This document shows positions 18,404 through 26,611 of a DNA stretch of 64,000 nt, piece by piece. The stretch covers positions 119,871 to 183,870 of the forward strand of contig CAJAIK010000115.1 of assembly GCA_903939765.1 (NCBI GenBank), written 5' to 3'. The notes under the pieces were generated by a model. That model had not been told where the DNA came from, did not search any database, and worked only from the letters and a program-made list of their open reading frames with translations. How positions within the stretch are numbered: position 1 is the stretch's first letter; each line of letters begins with the position of its first letter. Origin of the DNA: an uncultured Chlorobiaceae bacterium (GTDB taxonomy: Bacteria; Bacteroidota; Chlorobiia; Chlorobiales; Chlorobiaceae). The position numbers and the translations under genes were made by a program.

Positions 18404-18531
18404 GAATCCTCCGGAAAGAATCGCGAGCAAACGAAATCACCTGAACAACCTGAAATGAATACGATGGGGAAACTGTATCTTCAGAAAGCATTATAGAGTA
18501 TACAAAATACAAACACGCCTCATGCACTCAT

Positions 18532-18560
18532 AATGTATAGTAAACTCATAAAAAGAACAA
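18532..18560 (-). promoter_or_regulatory. Candidate sigma-70-type promoter for the small ORF/ArsA-2 unit
   Basis: On the minus strand TTGTTC (18560-18555) and TACATT (18537-18532) are separated by 17 bp, inside an AT-rich stretch about 120 bp ahead of the small ORF start. Part of this segment (AGTTTACT and flanks) is conserved at the equivalent place upstream of ArsA-1 (about 15677-15710), where the -10 match is poorer. This is a by-eye prediction. Confidence 0.3.
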
Positions 18561-18619
18561 ACTCCGATTCCCCGCAATATCAGCCGGTTATTCTGCCAAT
18601 TACCTATCGATAAGCGTTT

Positions 18620-19210
18620 TTACCCTTTTGCAATATCCTGAACAATTGGCGCCTCTTTTGCAATAGCTATTGCCTCTTCACGTTTTTTAAGCAACCGCGC
18701 CGCAAAAGGATGCTGTTTATTGCCCTGAATGTTCAACGGCAGTGCCACGCTCTGAAAGAGTTCGTTTTCAAGCGTCCAGGGCTCATCATGTTCTACCCAG
18801 GTCACAAAGGCGTTTTTCTCCATCCAGGAGTCAAGCCACTGCTCACCCTGACTGGTTAATGTCATTTTTTTGCCACTCCCGACCCTCCTCAGGGGAAAGT
18901 GACTCTCAGAAGCAAGCAGAATACCAAGGGAGCGTCGAAGGGTTGATTTGTCGGCATTTCCCTGAAAATGGTAACGAACCCTTTGCTGGAGCGTTTGAGT
19001 CGAATCGGCTTTCCCTTTTTTATCGGGCGAACTTCCCACATAGAGCAAACTCAACCCTTCGGAGGTAAGGCACCCATCAACAGGAACACCATTCGGTACC
19101 TCTTTGAAGAACCACGCATAAAGGCCGTGAACCTTGGGAACCGGGCACGGATTTGAGAGGACTTCCACCCTTGAGTAAAGATGCCCTGGATTTGAGAAGA
19201 AATTTTCCAT
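18620..19210 (-). CDS. GIY-YIG nuclease-like domain protein
   Basis: About 196 aa from the ATG at 19210 (a TTG at 19228 would add six). The N-terminal half has the GIY-YIG layout: GLYAWFF in place of GIY, then LLYVGSSP in place of YIG, a following LQQRVRYHF-GNADKSTLRRSLG block with the conserved Arg, and a Glu near 150 (WTLENELFQ). The first motif is degenerate (GLY). Such stand-alone proteins are usually annotated as GIY-YIG catalytic domain proteins with unknown DNA target. No mobile element borders are visible. It sits upstream of the ArsA-2 unit, separated by ~216 bp. Confidence 0.65.
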   Translation of the reverse strand: MENFFSNPGHLYSRVEVLSNPCPVPKVHGLYAWFFKEVPNGVPVDGCLTSEGLSLLYVGSSPDKKGKADSTQTLQQRVRYHFQGNADKSTLRRSLGILLASESHFPLRRVGSGKKMTLTSQGEQWLDSWMEKNAFVTWVEHDEPWTLENELFQSVALPLNIQGNKQHPFAARLLKKREEAIAIAKEAPIVQDIAKG

Positions 19211-19289
19211 CAGTTTTGTTTGATTCAAAATATTGGGTCAAGAGCCAATATACCGAAAAACGGTGCCGCTCCTGAAATGTCATTCCTCG

Positions 19290-20114
19290 CTATGCCCGAT
19301 GTATCAGCGCTGGAGTGTGCTGCACCGTACAGACGAAATGAACATCCGGCTTACCGAACACCATTGCATAACCAATAACATGGTCATCCGGAATGCCGAG
19401 CCGCCGGCGACTCAAGGGCAACAGATCGCTGATGACCTTGTATACCAGGCCATTCCAGACCGTGCCGACCCCGTTGGCCTGGGCGAAGAGTTCAAAGTAG
19501 GAAAGAGCGATCAAACAGTCCTGCGCCGGACTTGCCACACTCTTTGGCGCCGAAGCGACCAGCAAATGAGGAGCATCACGGAAGAGAAGATCAACATGAT
19601 GCTTTTCCCATATCTTGACAAAATTGGTATAGTACTGCATCCCTGCAGGCAGGACGTTTTCTTTGACAAGTTTTCCCAACCCGGCCATCACTTCATCACG
19701 AAATTGTGCCATCTTCTCCTTGCTGTCGAGCACCGTAAAAAGAACCTGGCGTGAGTTCACACCGGTTGGAGCGTGCCATGCAACATCAAGAAGATGCTGA
19801 AAAAGCTCCGGATCAAGATCTTCACTCTTGTAGCGCCGCACCGAGCGCCGCCCTTTGATCAGCGTCTCCAGCTTATCGGGATCTGGATATCCACCAGTGA
19901 GGGAAATACTCTCTGCCGGCTCCACACCAAGGATAGAGATCGACCCGGTCGGGCAAATCGCCATGCAGTGCTGGCACTTATAGCAGCTTGCCTCTTTCTC
20001 CGTGGCAATGGAGGGATATCCATCCTCGGCCATGGCTATGATCCGTGCAGGGCAATCAGCAGCACACTCACCGCAACGGATGCAACGTTCTTTGTTTACT
20101 TCAAAATCAAGCAT
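19290..20114 (-). CDS. Ferredoxin-domain nitroreductase family protein
   Basis: Fusion of a bacterial 2[4Fe-4S] ferredoxin domain (Cys11, 14, 17, 21 and Cys44, 47, 50, 54) to an FMN-dependent nitroreductase domain (from ~85, RRSVRRYKSEDLDPELFQHLL, through PTGVNSRQVLFTV and a C-terminal GYAMVFGKPD). The 274-aa length is typical of the ferredoxin/nitroreductase family seen in anaerobes. It probably reduces an organic substrate with electrons from the clusters; the substrate is unknown. Being divergent from bchC and next to the BchU/ArsA cluster, a role in pigment metabolism is possible but unproven. Confidence 0.85.
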   Translation of the reverse strand: MLDFEVNKERCIRCGECAADCPARIIAMAEDGYPSIATEKEASCYKCQHCMAICPTGSISILGVEPAESISLTGGYPDPDKLETLIKGRRSVRRYKSEDLDPELFQHLLDVAWHAPTGVNSRQVLFTVLDSKEKMAQFRDEVMAGLGKLVKENVLPAGMQYYTNFVKIWEKHHVDLLFRDAPHLLVASAPKSVASPAQDCLIALSYFELFAQANGVGTVWNGLVYKVISDLLPLSRRRLGIPDDHVIGYAMVFGKPDVHFVCTVQHTPALIHRA

Positions 20115-20472
20115 CTTTGTTTCAAAAAAGATTTTTTATTGAATAGAGCCATAAAACACCGGGAATTTAGCAAACGCCAAACAACTCCCCTGCCTCGTTG
20201 TGCAAAACTCTCATTTTTTATCAATCTGTACCGTTACAACCAAATTGTATGAATGTAAGATTGTATGAATAATATATTGAAAAATAGAATTATCGTATGA
20301 TTGCATTATGAGAATTTTCTATAGACATACAGAAATAACCCTTTCCGCGCAGGAAGGATCATGATGAATTGGAGAAGAAATCAAAGGGCTCCGTTTTCGA
20401 TATTCCCCCTCCCTGGTTATCTTCTCCCTTTCACTGACCGAAATGAACTGTTCACGAAGTAACTGCCGATTT
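20115..20472. promoter_or_regulatory. Divergent intergenic region with an 11-bp direct repeat
   Basis: This 358-bp spacer separates the nitroreductase (minus) from bchC (plus) and must hold both promoters. ATTGTATGAAT occurs twice, at 20244-20254 and 20260-20270, 16 bp apart start to start, followed by a third partial match (TCGTATGATTG) near 20293. The 20220-20330 stretch is very AT-rich. The repeats could be a regulator binding site; nothing else is evident. Confidence 0.35.
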
Positions 20473-21435
20473 ATGACCATGAAGGGAGAAGCCCGGGCAA
20501 TTGTTTTACAGAAGGCCAACAAGCTTAAACTGCAAAGTGCTGCATATCAAGCCACTGAACCCGGTGATGCGCTGGTAAAAACCATTGCGAGCACCATAAC
20601 ACCGGGATTTGACCGACTGCTGTTGACCAACAAGGCGGTGTCGAAGAGGGTGTTCAAATATCCCATCATGCCGGGCAGTGAGGCTATCGGCCAGGTTGTC
20701 GAAACCGGCTCCGGGGTGACTGACCTGCATCCCGGCGATTTTGTCTATGCCTTCAGGGGTGACCGCTGGACTGGAATTGAATCGTACGCTGGCTGCCATG
20801 CCGAACTCATCCCGACGTCGCGCCAGAACCTTTTTGCCCTTGGTCGTACTCCGGTTCACCGTGACCTGCTCACTGGACTGCTTGCCTACGCGATAAGCGC
20901 CGTTGAAAAAGTGCAGCTCCAGGCCTCATCGCGAATTCTGCTGCTCGGTCTTGGTTCGGTCGGGCTCATGGTTGCGGAGTACCTGCACGCTCTTGGCTAC
21001 AAGCACATTGATGCCGTCGAAACCTTCACCATCAGAGGCCAGCTCTCTCATGCCGAGCATATTGCCCTTGCCATAGACGATTTCACTCAGGAGTTCAACA
21101 ACAGTTATGACCTCATCGTTGAAACCACAGGAAGGATTTTGCTGATAGAAAAGGCCGTGCGCCTGATGAAGCCGCAAGCGAGGGTTCTGCTGATGGGCAA
21201 TTATGAGGTTATGGCCTACGATTACCGTCTGATACAGCACAAGGAGCCCGTCATCATAAGCTCCGGCATTACCGCCCTCTCTCACCTTGAGGCGGCATCC
21301 GCCCTGCTTGAGAGTGGACGGCTTGAGAGTGAAAAGTTTTTTACCAGTGTCTTTCCTGTTGAGCAGTACGAACTTGCATACCGCAGGGCACTTGACAGCA
21401 AAGATTCCATCAAGACCGTGTTGAGCTGGCTCTAA
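20473..21435 (+). CDS. bchC: BchC-like bacteriochlorophyllide dehydrogenase
   Basis: Medium-chain dehydrogenase of about 320 aa that matches BchC, the enzyme oxidising the C-3 hydroxyethyl side chain of bacteriochlorophyllide in bacteriochlorophyll a synthesis. Seen: the early TIASTITPGFDRLLLT, PIMPGSEAIGQVVETGSGV, GDFVYAFRGDRW, the Rossmann ILLLGLGSVGLMVAEYL, then ETTGRILLIEKAVRLM and ARVLLMGNYEV. Zinc-ligand cysteines of alcohol dehydrogenases are absent, as in BchC. Starts at 20473 and 20479 are both possible; an ATG at 20443 adds ten unlikely residues. An ABC transporter gene follows after 21 bp. Confidence 0.8.
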   Translation: MTMKGEARAIVLQKANKLKLQSAAYQATEPGDALVKTIASTITPGFDRLLLTNKAVSKRVFKYPIMPGSEAIGQVVETGSGVTDLHPGDFVYAFRGDRWTGIESYAGCHAELIPTSRQNLFALGRTPVHRDLLTGLLAYAISAVEKVQLQASSRILLLGLGSVGLMVAEYLHALGYKHIDAVETFTIRGQLSHAEHIALAIDDFTQEFNNSYDLIVETTGRILLIEKAVRLMKPQARVLLMGNYEVMAYDYRLIQHKEPVIISSGITALSHLEAASALLESGRLESEKFFTSVFPVEQYELAYRRALDSKDSIKTVLSWL

Positions 21436-21456
21436 CTCCCTCAAAATCGTCGTACC

Positions 21457-22998
21457 ATGGCTGTTGCCATCCGTTTGAGCGCTCTGTCAAAAAAATTCGG
21501 ACGCTTTTCTGCGAACCGTAATATCTCGCTTTTGGTAGAAAAGGGCACCATTCATGCGCTTGTCGGGGAGAATGGCGCCGGAAAAAGCACGTTGACAAAA
21601 ATCATCTACGGCATGCACCGTCCGACCTCGGGCGAGATGTTCATCGATGGCAAGGGCGTCAGCTTCTCATCTCCGCGCGAAGCCATTCATTCGGGCATCG
21701 GCATGGTTCATCAGCACTTCATGCTTATACCGGAGCTGACGGTTACCGAAAACATCATTCTCGGCAATGAGCATTGCGGGCTTTTTCAACGCATTCTCCT
21801 GAAAAAAAGCAAGGCTCTTATCCTCAACGATGCCGAAGCCTACGGTCTGGCTCTTGACCCTGACGCTCTGGTTGGCAGTCTGAGCATCGGAGAGCAGCAG
21901 CGGGTTGAAATCCTCAAGCTTCTCTTCCGTCGAGCGGCCATCATGATTTTTGATGAACCGACCGCAGTGCTCACTCCTCTGGAAACGGAGCGGTTTTTTG
22001 CAACGCTCCGCTCGCTTCGTGACAGGGGAAAAACCATTATTCTTATTACCCACAAGCTTGACGAAGTGCTTGCCGTGGCCGACATGGTGAGCGTGATGCG
22101 AAGGGGTGAAATTGTCGGAACCATACCGGTCGCCCTGGCAACAAAAGGAGAGCTTGCGCGAATGATGGTGGGTCGCAACCTCCTTATGAGGGTCACCAAC
22201 CCTCCGGCCTCCCCAGGAGAAACCATCCTCAGCATCAACCGGCTCGGTTTTCGAACAAAAAAAGGCGTTGAGCGGCTTCACGACCTCTCTCTCTTGATCA
22301 GGGCAGGAGAGATTTACGGTATTGCAGGGGTTGAAGGGAACGGACAGAGTGAGCTGCTGCAGATTCTCTGGGGTCTTGCGCCCGAGGGTGCGATCATCTC
22401 TGGCGAAGCGCTGCTCAAGGGGAGCTCACTCATCGGCCGCTCACCCGCAGAAATTGCCGACATGGGCGTTTCGCACATCCCTGAAGACCGGTTGCGCCAT
22501 GCCGTTATTTCAAATTACACGGTTTCGGAAAACCTTCTTTTCGGGCGGCACCGTGAGCGTTTTTTTCATCAGGGGATCGGCTTCAATACCCATCGACTCA
22601 ACCGCTACGCAAAAGAGATGATCGCTGACTATGCTCTCAGTTGCAGCTCGCCTAATCGCCAGTCGCTCAGGGCACTCTCTGGTGGCAACCAGCAGAAGGT
22701 GGTTCTTGCCCGGGAACTCAGCCGCCCCGCCGTCTCCCTGCTTCTCCTTGCCCAGCCAACCCGCGGGGTTGATATCGGAGCAATTGAGACCATCCACAAA
22801 AAAATTATTGAAGCACGCGCGAGCGGCATGGCAATTCTTCTTCTTTCCTCTGAACTTGAAGAGATCATTGCGCTTTCAACACGTATCGGCTGCCTCTACA
22901 AGGGCTCAATCCGCCATGAATTCAGTCTGGAAGAGGTCGAGCTCAAAAGAGATTCAGGCCATGAGTTCCAGAAAGAGATCGGTATCCACATCACCTGA
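21457..22998 (+). CDS. ABC transporter ATP-binding protein (nucleoside/simple sugar type, double ATPase)
   Basis: 513-aa protein with two fused ABC ATPase halves, as in YufO/RbsA/MglA. The first half has Walker A GENGAGKS, a Q-loop region GMVHQHFMLIPELTV, signature SIGEQQRVEI and Walker B IMIFDEPTAVL; the second has GVEGNGQS, signature LSGGNQQKVVLARELSR and LLLLAQPTRGVDIGA. The VHQHFML form is typical of the basic-membrane-protein/nucleoside importer subfamily. The downstream gene is a matching permease, 15 bp away. No substrate-binding lipoprotein or second permease lies in the window. Confidence 0.9.
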   Translation: MAVAIRLSALSKKFGRFSANRNISLLVEKGTIHALVGENGAGKSTLTKIIYGMHRPTSGEMFIDGKGVSFSSPREAIHSGIGMVHQHFMLIPELTVTENIILGNEHCGLFQRILLKKSKALILNDAEAYGLALDPDALVGSLSIGEQQRVEILKLLFRRAAIMIFDEPTAVLTPLETERFFATLRSLRDRGKTIILITHKLDEVLAVADMVSVMRRGEIVGTIPVALATKGELARMMVGRNLLMRVTNPPASPGETILSINRLGFRTKKGVERLHDLSLLIRAGEIYGIAGVEGNGQSELLQILWGLAPEGAIISGEALLKGSSLIGRSPAEIADMGVSHIPEDRLRHAVISNYTVSENLLFGRHRERFFHQGIGFNTHRLNRYAKEMIADYALSCSSPNRQSLRALSGGNQQKVVLARELSRPAVSLLLLAQPTRGVDIGAIETIHKKIIEARASGMAILLLSSELEEIIALSTRIGCLYKGSIRHEFSLEEVELKRDSGHEFQKEIGIHIT

Positions 22999-23013
22999 AC
23001 AACCTTTCGCGCC

Positions 23014-24045
23014 ATGAATCGAAAGAGCACAAGATTGCTTATCCCCCTTCTCTCGATACTCTCTGCCCTTGTTGTCAGCACCCTGATCATTTTTATGGCA
23101 GGACGGGATCCTCTCATGATTTTCCTGAAAATGTTCCATGCCACGTTTGGCTCAGCTTATGGAAGCGGGCAGGTACTCTTCAGAATGACAACGCTCATTT
23201 TTGTCGCTCTGGCCGTTGCCCTTCCTTTCCAGGTCAGGCTTTTCAATATCGGAGCTGAAGGGCAGTTGCTGCTGGGCGCCTTCGCTGCGGCCATGACCGG
23301 CGCCATGCTTCCTGCCTGGCTGCCTTCGCTTGCCTCCATCACCCTCTGCATCATTTCGGCCATGGCGGCCGGGGCCGGATGGGCACTGCTGGCTGCGGTG
23401 CTCAAGGTACGCTTCGGCGTCAATGAGGTTATTGGAACCATCATGCTGAATTTCATTGCCCAGGGCATTACCGGATATTTTCTGACCTGGCACTTTGCAA
23501 TACCCTCTACGGTTCACACCGCACCGATCACTGATGCTGCTGTTATACCGGCATTCGGCACCCTCACCGGGTGGTTTGCCAACTCACCGGCAAATCTCAG
23601 CACCATCCTGGCGATTGGTATTGCACTGCTCTTCCGGATGCTCATCTTTTCATCAAGGTTCGGTTATGAGATGCGGGCTGTGGGGCTGCAACCTGATGCC
23701 GCACGGTACGGCGGAATCAAAGCGGGGATGCACACGCTCACCGCAATGGGGCTCGGCGGGGCTGCCGCAGGTCTTGGAGCGGCAAACATTGTGCTCGGCT
23801 ACCGACACTCCTTTGAAGCAGGAATGACCGGCGGGGTCGGATTTACAGGCATTGCCGTTGCACTCCTTGCCGGTGCCCACCCTTTGTGGATACTCCTCTC
23901 AGCTCTGTTTTTCGGGGTGCTCGAATATGGTGGACTGACCGTCAACGCCTGGATTCCAAAGGATATCTTCATGATCATCGAAGCACTCACCATCCTGCTC
24001 GTCATTACTTTCAGCGCTCTTGGACGGCGATTGCAGCAGGAGTAA
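23014..24045 (+). CDS. ABC transporter permease (YufP-like, nucleoside/simple sugar type)
   Basis: 343-aa integral membrane protein with about nine hydrophobic segments, of the BPD_transp_2 family. Diagnostic stretches: LFNIGAEGQLLLGAFAAA, RFGVNEVIGTIMLNFIAQG, RAVGLQPDAARYGGI and GGVGFTGIAVALLAG, as in nucleoside ABC permeases. Normally a second, shorter permease (YufQ-like) follows and completes the heterodimer; here the next gene is an unrelated small protein, so the transporter is either homodimeric or split across the genome. Confidence 0.88.
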   Translation: MNRKSTRLLIPLLSILSALVVSTLIIFMAGRDPLMIFLKMFHATFGSAYGSGQVLFRMTTLIFVALAVALPFQVRLFNIGAEGQLLLGAFAAAMTGAMLPAWLPSLASITLCIISAMAAGAGWALLAAVLKVRFGVNEVIGTIMLNFIAQGITGYFLTWHFAIPSTVHTAPITDAAVIPAFGTLTGWFANSPANLSTILAIGIALLFRMLIFSSRFGYEMRAVGLQPDAARYGGIKAGMHTLTAMGLGGAAAGLGAANIVLGYRHSFEAGMTGGVGFTGIAVALLAGAHPLWILLSALFFGVLEYGGLTVNAWIPKDIFMIIEALTILLVITFSALGRRLQQE

Positions 24046-24175
24046 CCTCTTCTATCTGAAAGAAAAACCCTCTCCGGTCCTGACACACACATGGTTACAG
24101 AAAGAGATGATTATTTTTTATCTTGGGATGAGTATCCAATGCCGAAACGGCACCGATAATAAAGAGGAGAACAAA

Positions 24176-24349
24176 ATGGAAAAGAGAAACACGGACGAAG
24201 AGAGCCAGCCTGACAAGGCTGAACTCAGGGCAAAAATGCGTGAAGAGCAGGTGAAACTGGCGGCATACTATCGGTGGCTGGAAAAAGGGAAGAAAGAGGG
24301 GTCGGATTCAGATGACTGGTTTGAGGCAGAGGACTCCCTTACCGACTGA
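24176..24349 (+). CDS. DUF2934-like small protein (57 aa)
   Basis: The ATG at 24176 has a strong AGAGGAGA ribosome-binding site 6 bp upstream. The 57-residue product is highly charged and ends with YYRWLEKGKKEGSDSDDWFEAED, which matches the DUF2934 pattern of short bacterial proteins (Y-x-x-W-x-x-G-x-x-x-G-x-D-x-x-x-W-x-x-A-E). The function is unknown. A rho-independent terminator follows 30 bp after the stop. Confidence 0.7.
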   Translation: MEKRNTDEESQPDKAELRAKMREEQVKLAAYYRWLEKGKKEGSDSDDWFEAEDSLTD

Positions 24350-24378
24350 ATCGGTATTGCCATTTTTTTCAATACTGC

Positions 24379-24412
24379 AAAGCCATTCTTTTTGGTGGGA
24401 GTGGCTTTTTTT
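24379..24412 (+). terminator. Rho-independent terminator
   Basis: AAAGCCA (24379-24385) pairs with TGGCTTT (24402-24408), and the stem is followed by a run of T to 24412. It sits 30 bp past the DUF2934-like gene and ends that transcript before the next small gene. Confidence 0.7.
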
Positions 24413-24432
24413 ATGATGAACAAAACTGAACG

Positions 24433-24603
24433 ATGATAAAAACCTTCAAAACTCTCTGGGGATCACTCACCATTTTTTTTGCCGGCCTCTGGCTGGTTGT
24501 CCGCATCATTTTGGAATATTTCGGCATTATCAGTGACGGCAACGACCGGACAACCGGCATCAAGGACCTCCGCGAAGAGTACAAAAAAGCCAACTATAAG
24601 TGA
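24433..24603 (+). CDS. Small membrane protein (56 aa)
   Basis: A 56-codon open frame from the ATG at 24433. The N-terminal half is one strong membrane helix (LTIFFAGLWLVVRIILEYF), then a polar C-terminal tail with an amphipathic, charged segment (IKDLREEYKKA). No clear ribosome-binding site is seen and no family is recognised. It lies between the terminator and the 3' end of the PASTA-domain gene (6 bp away on the opposite strand). Coding is supported only by the protein-like composition. Confidence 0.4.
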   Translation: MIKTFKTLWGSLTIFFAGLWLVVRIILEYFGIISDGNDRTTGIKDLREEYKKANYK

Positions 24604-24609
24604 TATCGG

Positions 24610-25344
24610 CTACTCTGGCATAACGACCACCGTCAGTTCAATCGGCTGATCTGCAGAGACAAGGGTGCCAACGCCGGGCCGTTGGCTGATAACCGTATTG
24701 GGTACCAGAAGGGACGAATATTCGGTCGTGATCTTGCCCATCGGGAGGGCTGCATCGGCAATAACCTGTTGTGCCTGGGCAAGAGACATGCCAAGGACGT
24801 TTGGCACAGCAATTGTTTTTGCTCCTTCAGTCGGCGCCTGATACCTGCCGACAACAAGGGAAAAAGCCGTGCCGGACTTCACGATGGTTTGTGCCGGAAT
24901 CGACTGGCTCATTACCCTTCCGTCCATCTCTGGTGTGGTTATGGGAGTGCTCTGAATATCCTGAATCACCATCTCCATACGGTACGCCAACTGTCGGGCA
25001 TCAAATTCGGCCCTTCCCAATAAATCAGGCATGAAAAAGGCTGGCTTTTCCCGCTTGTTGACCACAAGGTAGACCTTTCTGCCGGGCTTGACCTCTGTTC
25101 CTGCTTCAGGCATCTGGGAGAGGACAATATTGGAATCAATCTGGCTCAGGTATTTGACATTGTAACTTTTTATCGCCTCAAAACCGACCTGTCGCAACCG
25201 CTCCGAAGCATCCTCATAATCCAGGTTAAGCACATCAGGAACAACCTTCACGCGTCCCTGAGAAATATAAAAAGGCATAATCAGCTTGTCGAAAATCACA
25301 ACAAACCCGATAAGAAGAAGAACGATCAAGCCTGCTTTTTTCAT
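24610..25344 (-). CDS. PASTA-domain membrane-anchored protein
   Basis: 244 aa: an N-terminal membrane anchor (residues 4-28) and then three PASTA repeats of about 68 residues, each beginning with V/MPDVLN/MPDLLG/VPNVLGMS and containing a Q-x-P-x-x-G-T turn (QMPEAGTEV, QSIPAQTIV, QRPGVGTLV). PASTA domains bind cell wall muropeptides or beta-lactams in kinases and transpeptidases; here there is no kinase or transpeptidase domain, so this is an anchored periplasmic PASTA protein of unknown partner. It sits 81 bp downstream of the polyprenyl synthase gene. Confidence 0.85.
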   Translation of the reverse strand: MKKAGLIVLLLIGFVVIFDKLIMPFYISQGRVKVVPDVLNLDYEDASERLRQVGFEAIKSYNVKYLSQIDSNIVLSQMPEAGTEVKPGRKVYLVVNKREKPAFFMPDLLGRAEFDARQLAYRMEMVIQDIQSTPITTPEMDGRVMSQSIPAQTIVKSGTAFSLVVGRYQAPTEGAKTIAVPNVLGMSLAQAQQVIADAALPMGKITTEYSSLLVPNTVISQRPGVGTLVSADQPIELTVVVMPE

Positions 25345-25425
25345 ATCACTGTCAACCTGTTGTTAATTGTAATACAATTATCATTTTTGCGGTCAAAACG
25401 CCGTTCTCTGAAGCCGTGACAGTAT

Positions 25426-26400
25426 TCAATACTCTCTTTTCATGACAAAATCCACCAGCAGCAGCAACGATTTTTTTGCCGCGCTGTCAGGAAATGAGCT
25501 GATTGAGGCTACCGCTTTTGCAGCAAATCCCTCTGCAACTTCAGCAGCATAGACGAGCCCTCCCTTTTCTGTGACAAACGCGATAACCTCACCACTTTTT
25601 ACCGCCCTTTTACGGGAACTCTTCAAAATGGAGCGGATCGCCCGCTGTTCAGCCGCCGGAGCATGAAGCAGCGCGTAGATGAGGGGAAGCGTTATTTTTT
25701 TGTCCTTGATGTCGATACCCATCTGCTTGCCGGTTTTTTTTGAATCGCCGGTATAGTCAAGCAAATCATCACGAATCTGGAAAGCAAGCCCGAGATACTC
25801 CCCGTAACTTTTCAGTGCGGCAATTTTTTCCTCATCAGTGGTCGCGCTCATCGCCCCCATTGCACAAGATGAAGAGATGAGTGAGGCGGTCTTGTCGGCA
25901 ATAACGCTCAGATAATCCTCTTCCGAAATATCAAGACTGCGGGTTTTCTGTATCTGGAGAATTTCTCCCTCACTCATGCGGCGCACCGCCTCGGAAACCA
26001 TATGGAGAAAGCCATAATCCTTGTATTCAAGGGAGTACAGCAGCCCCTTCGAAAGAAGATAATCGCCAATAAGCACCGAAATCTTGTTTTTCCACAGCGC
26101 ATTGATGGACGCTATCCCCCGCCTCATTTCAGCACCGTCCACCACGTCATCATGAATCAGGGTTGCCGAATGAAGCAACTCGACCATGATGGCTGCCCGA
26201 TAGGTTGATTCGCTCACCCCTCCACACACCTGTGCGGCAAGCAAAACCATAGCAGGACGAATCTGCTTTCCCTGCTGCCGGAGCACATAGCGCGTGACCT
26301 TATCGACCAGCGTGTTCTGGGCATGAAGCACCACCTTGTACCTCTGCTTAAAAATCTCAATCTCATCGGCTACCGATGCAACAACATCCTTGATATTCAC
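25426..26400 (-). CDS. Polyprenyl diphosphate synthase
   Basis: Trans-isoprenyl diphosphate synthase that extends a polyprenyl chain, probably for the menaquinone/chlorobiumquinone side chain. First Asp-rich motif DDVVD (84-88), second DDLLD (in FQIRDDLLDYTGD), GKQIRPAMVLLAA at the N-terminus, and the KDKKITLPLIYAL loop. 324 aa is normal for medium/long-chain synthases. I chose the GTG at 26400 because of the GGGGA just upstream; a TTG at 26415 would add five residues. Chain length cannot be read reliably by eye. Confidence 0.9.
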   Translation of the reverse strand: MNIKDVVASVADEIEIFKQRYKVVLHAQNTLVDKVTRYVLRQQGKQIRPAMVLLAAQVCGGVSESTYRAAIMVELLHSATLIHDDVVDGAEMRRGIASINALWKNKISVLIGDYLLSKGLLYSLEYKDYGFLHMVSEAVRRMSEGEILQIQKTRSLDISEEDYLSVIADKTASLISSSCAMGAMSATTDEEKIAALKSYGEYLGLAFQIRDDLLDYTGDSKKTGKQMGIDIKDKKITLPLIYALLHAPAAEQRAIRSILKSSRKRAVKSGEVIAFVTEKGGLVYAAEVAEGFAAKAVASISSFPDSAAKKSLLLLVDFVMKREY

Positions 26401-26611
26401 CAATTCCCCGGACAATTACGTGACAAGCTCTTCAAACCTCTCAAAGCTCCTGAAAAAGAGTGAAAAGTAAACATTTCGGAGAGCAAAAAAAATCATCTTG
26501 GCTACATGCATCTTTGTTGCTATGTTTTGGGGGTATTATGCTCCAGGATTTGCCTGCATTGGAAGCCCTTTCCTGGGTAATTTTCAGTTATTTTCAGCCT
26601 CCAACAAAGTA

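Larger units (their letters stand above)
14173..18480 (-). repeat. Tandem duplication of the ArsA-BchU segment
   Basis: Two long direct repeats: ArsA-1 plus its upstream (14173 to about 15627) matches ArsA-2 plus its upstream (17030 to about 18480), and BchU-2 (15877-16893) matches BchU-1 (11418-12437, outside this span). Also shared is the sequence just after each ArsA stop (a GATTAATTAAGCAC / GATTAATTGTGCAC block). The radical SAM gene and the 144-aa protein are present only in the unit containing ArsA-1. Simple tandem duplication followed by insertion of the radical SAM gene, or loss from the other copy, explains the order. Confidence 0.75.
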
